64,000 nt of DNA from NCBI GenBank assembly GCA_963725425.1, contig CAVRYJ010000045.1:682001-746000 (forward strand), read 5' to 3'. The stretch's first letter is position 1. The number at the start of each line of letters is the position of its first letter. Origin of the DNA: Clostridium_I sp963725425 (GTDB taxonomy: Bacteria > Bacillota > Clostridia > Clostridiales > Clostridiaceae). The notes beneath the pieces were generated by a model. That model was not told the origin of the DNA and did not search any database. It saw only the letters and a program-made list of their open reading frames with translations. This document shows, one piece after another, positions 62,038 to 64,000 of the stretch. The position numbers were made by a program, and so were the translations under genes.

Positions 62038-63183
62038 GTGAATATATTAATTATATCTTCAAATAACACTGGGTCTGGTCACAAAAGTATCGCAGAAGCA
62101 TTATTGGAGGAATTTGATAAGCTTGAAAATGTAAATGTAAAGGTTATTGAAGGATTTAACACAAATGGAACCATAGGAAATACTGTAAGTAAATCCTATG
62201 GGTTTTTGACTAGAAGAGCAAGGGTATTATGGAAGGCAGTATGGAATATTTCATTAAAAAGACCAGAACTTATAATAAGATTAACTGAAAAAACCATGGA
62301 AAAAAACTTTATAAAAGTTTTGGATAGTGAAAAACCAGATTTGATTTTATCAATTCATCCTAATTTTAATGCTCCAGTATTAAATATATTGTATAAAAAA
62401 GGGTATAGAATACCGTTTGTTACGCTAATTGCTGATTTAATCAGTATAACTCCTTTATGGGTAGATAAAAGAGCAAATTTAATAATATGTCCAACAGAAG
62501 AAGCTAAGGATAAATCTATGAAATTTGGGGCTTTAGAGTCAAAAATTGAAGTTGTGAAATTTCCTATACGTTCAAGATTTTATAATTCAAAAAATAGAAA
62601 TGATATTATAGTTAGTAATAAATATAAAAAAAACATAAAATTTTTACTTATGAGTGGAGGAGAAGGTGTTGGAAATCTAGGTAATATAGCAGAAATACTT
62701 CTTCAGAACTTTAATTGTAATGTTAAAATTATTGCTGGAAAAAACACAGTATTAAAAAGTAAACTTGAAAATAAGTATGCTAATAAATACAGTGATAGAA
62801 TTGAAATTTTTGGGTATGTTACAAATGTAAATAAAATTATGGAGGAAGTAGATATATTAATTACTCGTGGAAGCCCAAATGTTTTGATGGAAGCAGTTGC
62901 TTCAAATTTGCCTACAATAATAACAGGAGCATTGCTGGGTCAAGAAGAAGAAAATTCTTATTATATAGAAAAAAATAAATTAGGCGTATTATGCCGTGAT
63001 TATAATAACATAAAATTTACAGTTGAAGAATTGCTCAAGGAAGATGGAAAGCTTGTAAATGTTATAAGAAAATCACAACAGGAATATTCAGATGAACAAT
63101 CAGTAAAAAAAACTGTGGATTTTATAGTAAAACTTGCTATAGAAACTGGTCAAAATGAGAAGTATAGTGCTAAACTAGGATAG
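62038..63183 (+). CDS. MGDG-synthase-type glycosyltransferase, second copy
   Basis: 381 residues from GTG 62038 (AAGGAGG seven bases upstream). NILIISSNNTGSGHKSIAEALLEEF, SKSYGFLTRRARVLWKAVWNIS, LILSIHPNFNAPVL, MSGGEGVGNLGNIAEILL and TRGSPNVLMEAVASNLPTIITG match the copy at 21253 along the full length. The family transfers hexose to diacylglycerol. It is a separate transcription unit, followed by a small protein gene. Confidence 0.86.
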   Translation: MNILIISSNNTGSGHKSIAEALLEEFDKLENVNVKVIEGFNTNGTIGNTVSKSYGFLTRRARVLWKAVWNISLKRPELIIRLTEKTMEKNFIKVLDSEKPDLILSIHPNFNAPVLNILYKKGYRIPFVTLIADLISITPLWVDKRANLIICPTEEAKDKSMKFGALESKIEVVKFPIRSRFYNSKNRNDIIVSNKYKKNIKFLLMSGGEGVGNLGNIAEILLQNFNCNVKIIAGKNTVLKSKLENKYANKYSDRIEIFGYVTNVNKIMEEVDILITRGSPNVLMEAVASNLPTIITGALLGQEEENSYYIEKNKLGVLCRDYNNIKFTVEELLKEDGKLVNVIRKSQQEYSDEQSVKKTVDFIVKLAIETGQNEKYSAKLG

Positions 63184-63219
63184 TACAAGAAAAATTCTAT
63201 TTATGAACAGGAGTAAATT

Positions 63220-63486
63220 ATGTTAAAAATATGGGGAAAGGTTATAAAAAATACAAGAATGATAAAAGAGACTGTTGTCATTTCTGATATAGATGGTTCA
63301 TATCAAGATAATTTAAGGGTATGTCTTAAGGAATTGTGCTATAAACTTGATATATCAAAACCTTATTGGTTGTCTCCAAATGTGAAAGAATACAATGAAA
63401 GAAGAAGAACTACATTCAACCAGAATCATTTTATTGACAAAATCGATTTTGATAAACTTATAATACAACAAATAGACGCGGTTTAG
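63220..63486 (+). CDS. Small conserved clostridial protein
   Basis: 88 residues from ATG 63220 (CAGGAG upstream). KTRMIKETVVISDIDGSYQDNLRVCLKELCYKLDISKPYWLSPN is compact and polar, and RRRTTFNQNHFIDKIDFDKLII ends it. It has no membrane segment. I regard it as a recurring clostridial hypothetical without known function. It follows the glycosyltransferase by 36 nt. The TAG stop is the start of a TAGAAGCAGTT heptad element. Confidence 0.7.
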   Translation: MLKIWGKVIKNTRMIKETVVISDIDGSYQDNLRVCLKELCYKLDISKPYWLSPNVKEYNERRRTTFNQNHFIDKIDFDKLIIQQIDAV

Positions 63487-63607
63487 AAGCAGTTAAGAGT
63501 TAAGAGTTAAGGGGATTTTGCCTTAGGGCAAAATAAAACAATATAATAAAGAAAAGGAACTGTGTGATAAAATGATTTCCAATGATTTTATCACACAGTT
63601 CCTTTTA
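63484..63607. repeat. Heptad arm with bidirectional terminator
   Basis: TAGAAGCAGTT and TTAAGAG heptads, GATTTTGCC and GGGCAAAAT (small hairpin), then AAAGGAACTGTGTGATAAAAT pairing perfectly with ATTTTATCACACAGTTCCTTT (about 63553-63605) around GATTTCCAATG. It lies between convergent genes. Confidence 0.85.
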
Positions 63608-63629
63608 TAACTCTTTTGTATGCAATATA

Positions 63630-64000
63630 TTAACATCCATAAAATTTTAGATATTTTTCAATATTAGATTGTATATATTCAGCACTGTGATTACCAGTGA
63701 ATATATGATTTTGAGAATTTATGCCTTTTTCTTTCAATATTTTATGTAAAATTGAACAGCCTTCATAAAATCTACCTTCGTCTTTATCTCCAGCATCAAG
63801 ATAGACATCAAGATCAGAAAAAATATTATTGTTTCTTGCAATGTATATTGGATCATATTTTTCCCATACACCCATGTCTTTAAAATATGGCTTGTCTTCA
63901 TCTTCAAGTTTCAATTCCAACGCAGGCATATGTCCTCCTACTTTTGAAAACATATGCTGATGCCTTAGTGTATTATGAAGAGCTACATAACCCCCAGCAG
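63630..64000 (-). CDS. Alpha/beta-hydrolase esterase, N-terminus outside window
   Basis: The minus frame is open to the window edge, about 122 residues. The upstream part reads AGGYVALHNTLRHQHMFSK, the sequence right after a G-x-S-x-G nucleophile elbow, and DVYLDAGDKDEGRFYEGCSILHKIL and NHIFTGNHSAEYIQSNI carry the Asp and His of an esterase D/enterochelin-esterase-like (PF00756) triad. It is the C-terminal portion of a cytosolic or secreted carboxylesterase; substrate unknown. Confidence 0.8.
   Translation of the reverse strand, partial: AGGYVALHNTLRHQHMFSKVGGHMPALELKLEDEDKPYFKDMGVWEKYDPIYIARNNNIFSDLDVYLDAGDKDEGRFYEGCSILHKILKEKGINSQNHIFTGNHSAEYIQSNIEKYLKFYGC

Overview
The window looks like chromosome from an endospore-forming, low-GC Clostridium (sensu stricto). 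The reasons are strong A/T bias, frequent TTG/GTG starts behind AGGAGG-type ribosome binding sites, the prkA-yhbH-spoVR sporulation trio, the gerW (ytfJ) and ytfI-like pair, a DUF4489 protein and orphan clostridial small proteins. I cannot name the species from sequence alone.

Layout. 1-5000: a TPR protein (cut by the edge), a secreted phytase-like/GxGYxYP fusion, a DUF441 membrane protein and a broken membrane-anchored lysozyme-like gene. 5200-6500: an unknown 171-residue protein and initiation factor 3 with an AUU start. 6600-10725: a ParB-like/BMP fusion, a broken metallophosphoesterase and an AraC regulator whose leader carries a mobile repeat. 10772-12664: an IS1182-family element. 12695-17431: a probable spore-surface cluster (DUF4489, a cysteine-rich protein, two beta-propeller/coiled-coil proteins, a small repeat protein). 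17600-18700: a TPP riboswitch above a decayed thiC. 18890-20990: a glycine riboswitch above an ACT-UPF0210 pair. 21250-28040: a glycosyltransferase, an MFS pump and a heterodimeric ABC exporter. 28320-34800: an accessory patch with a DUF3791-DUF3990-DUF3791 module, an orphan MurE-like ligase, GrpB and a broken Nudix gene, threaded with mobile repeats. 34944-42211: an M20 peptidase, YbaK, cobU-cobS-cobC and a MarR regulator with two tandem MFS pumps. 42420-46953: prkA-yhbH-spoVR. 47060-53567: a chemoreceptor, two cell-wall hydrolases and a two-component system. 53726-61911: queT under a preQ1 riboswitch, adenine deaminase, a TtcA-like enzyme, a sensor kinase, ytfI/gerW, Lrp and an aminotransferase. 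62038-64000: a second MGDG-synthase-like glycosyltransferase, a small protein and an esterase cut by the edge.

Three patterns cut across the annotation. First, at least nine genes or sites carry single-base contractions in A/T homopolymers; adding one base restores the family sequence each time, which points to systematic undercalling or to a real slippage phenotype. Second, a 135-165 bp MITE-like family with TAAGGCATC/GATGCCTTA ends occurs five times plus a fragment, and its ends repeatedly form host stop codons. Third, a family of palindromic 3'-end elements begins with GAAGCAGTT and tandem heptads and usually encloses a locus-specific terminator hairpin. The best candidates for new biology are the ADP-ribosyltransferase-fold module at 29276-30213, the phytase/GxGYxYP fusion, the glycine-riboswitch control of ACT-UPF0210, and the stop-codon-associated repeats.
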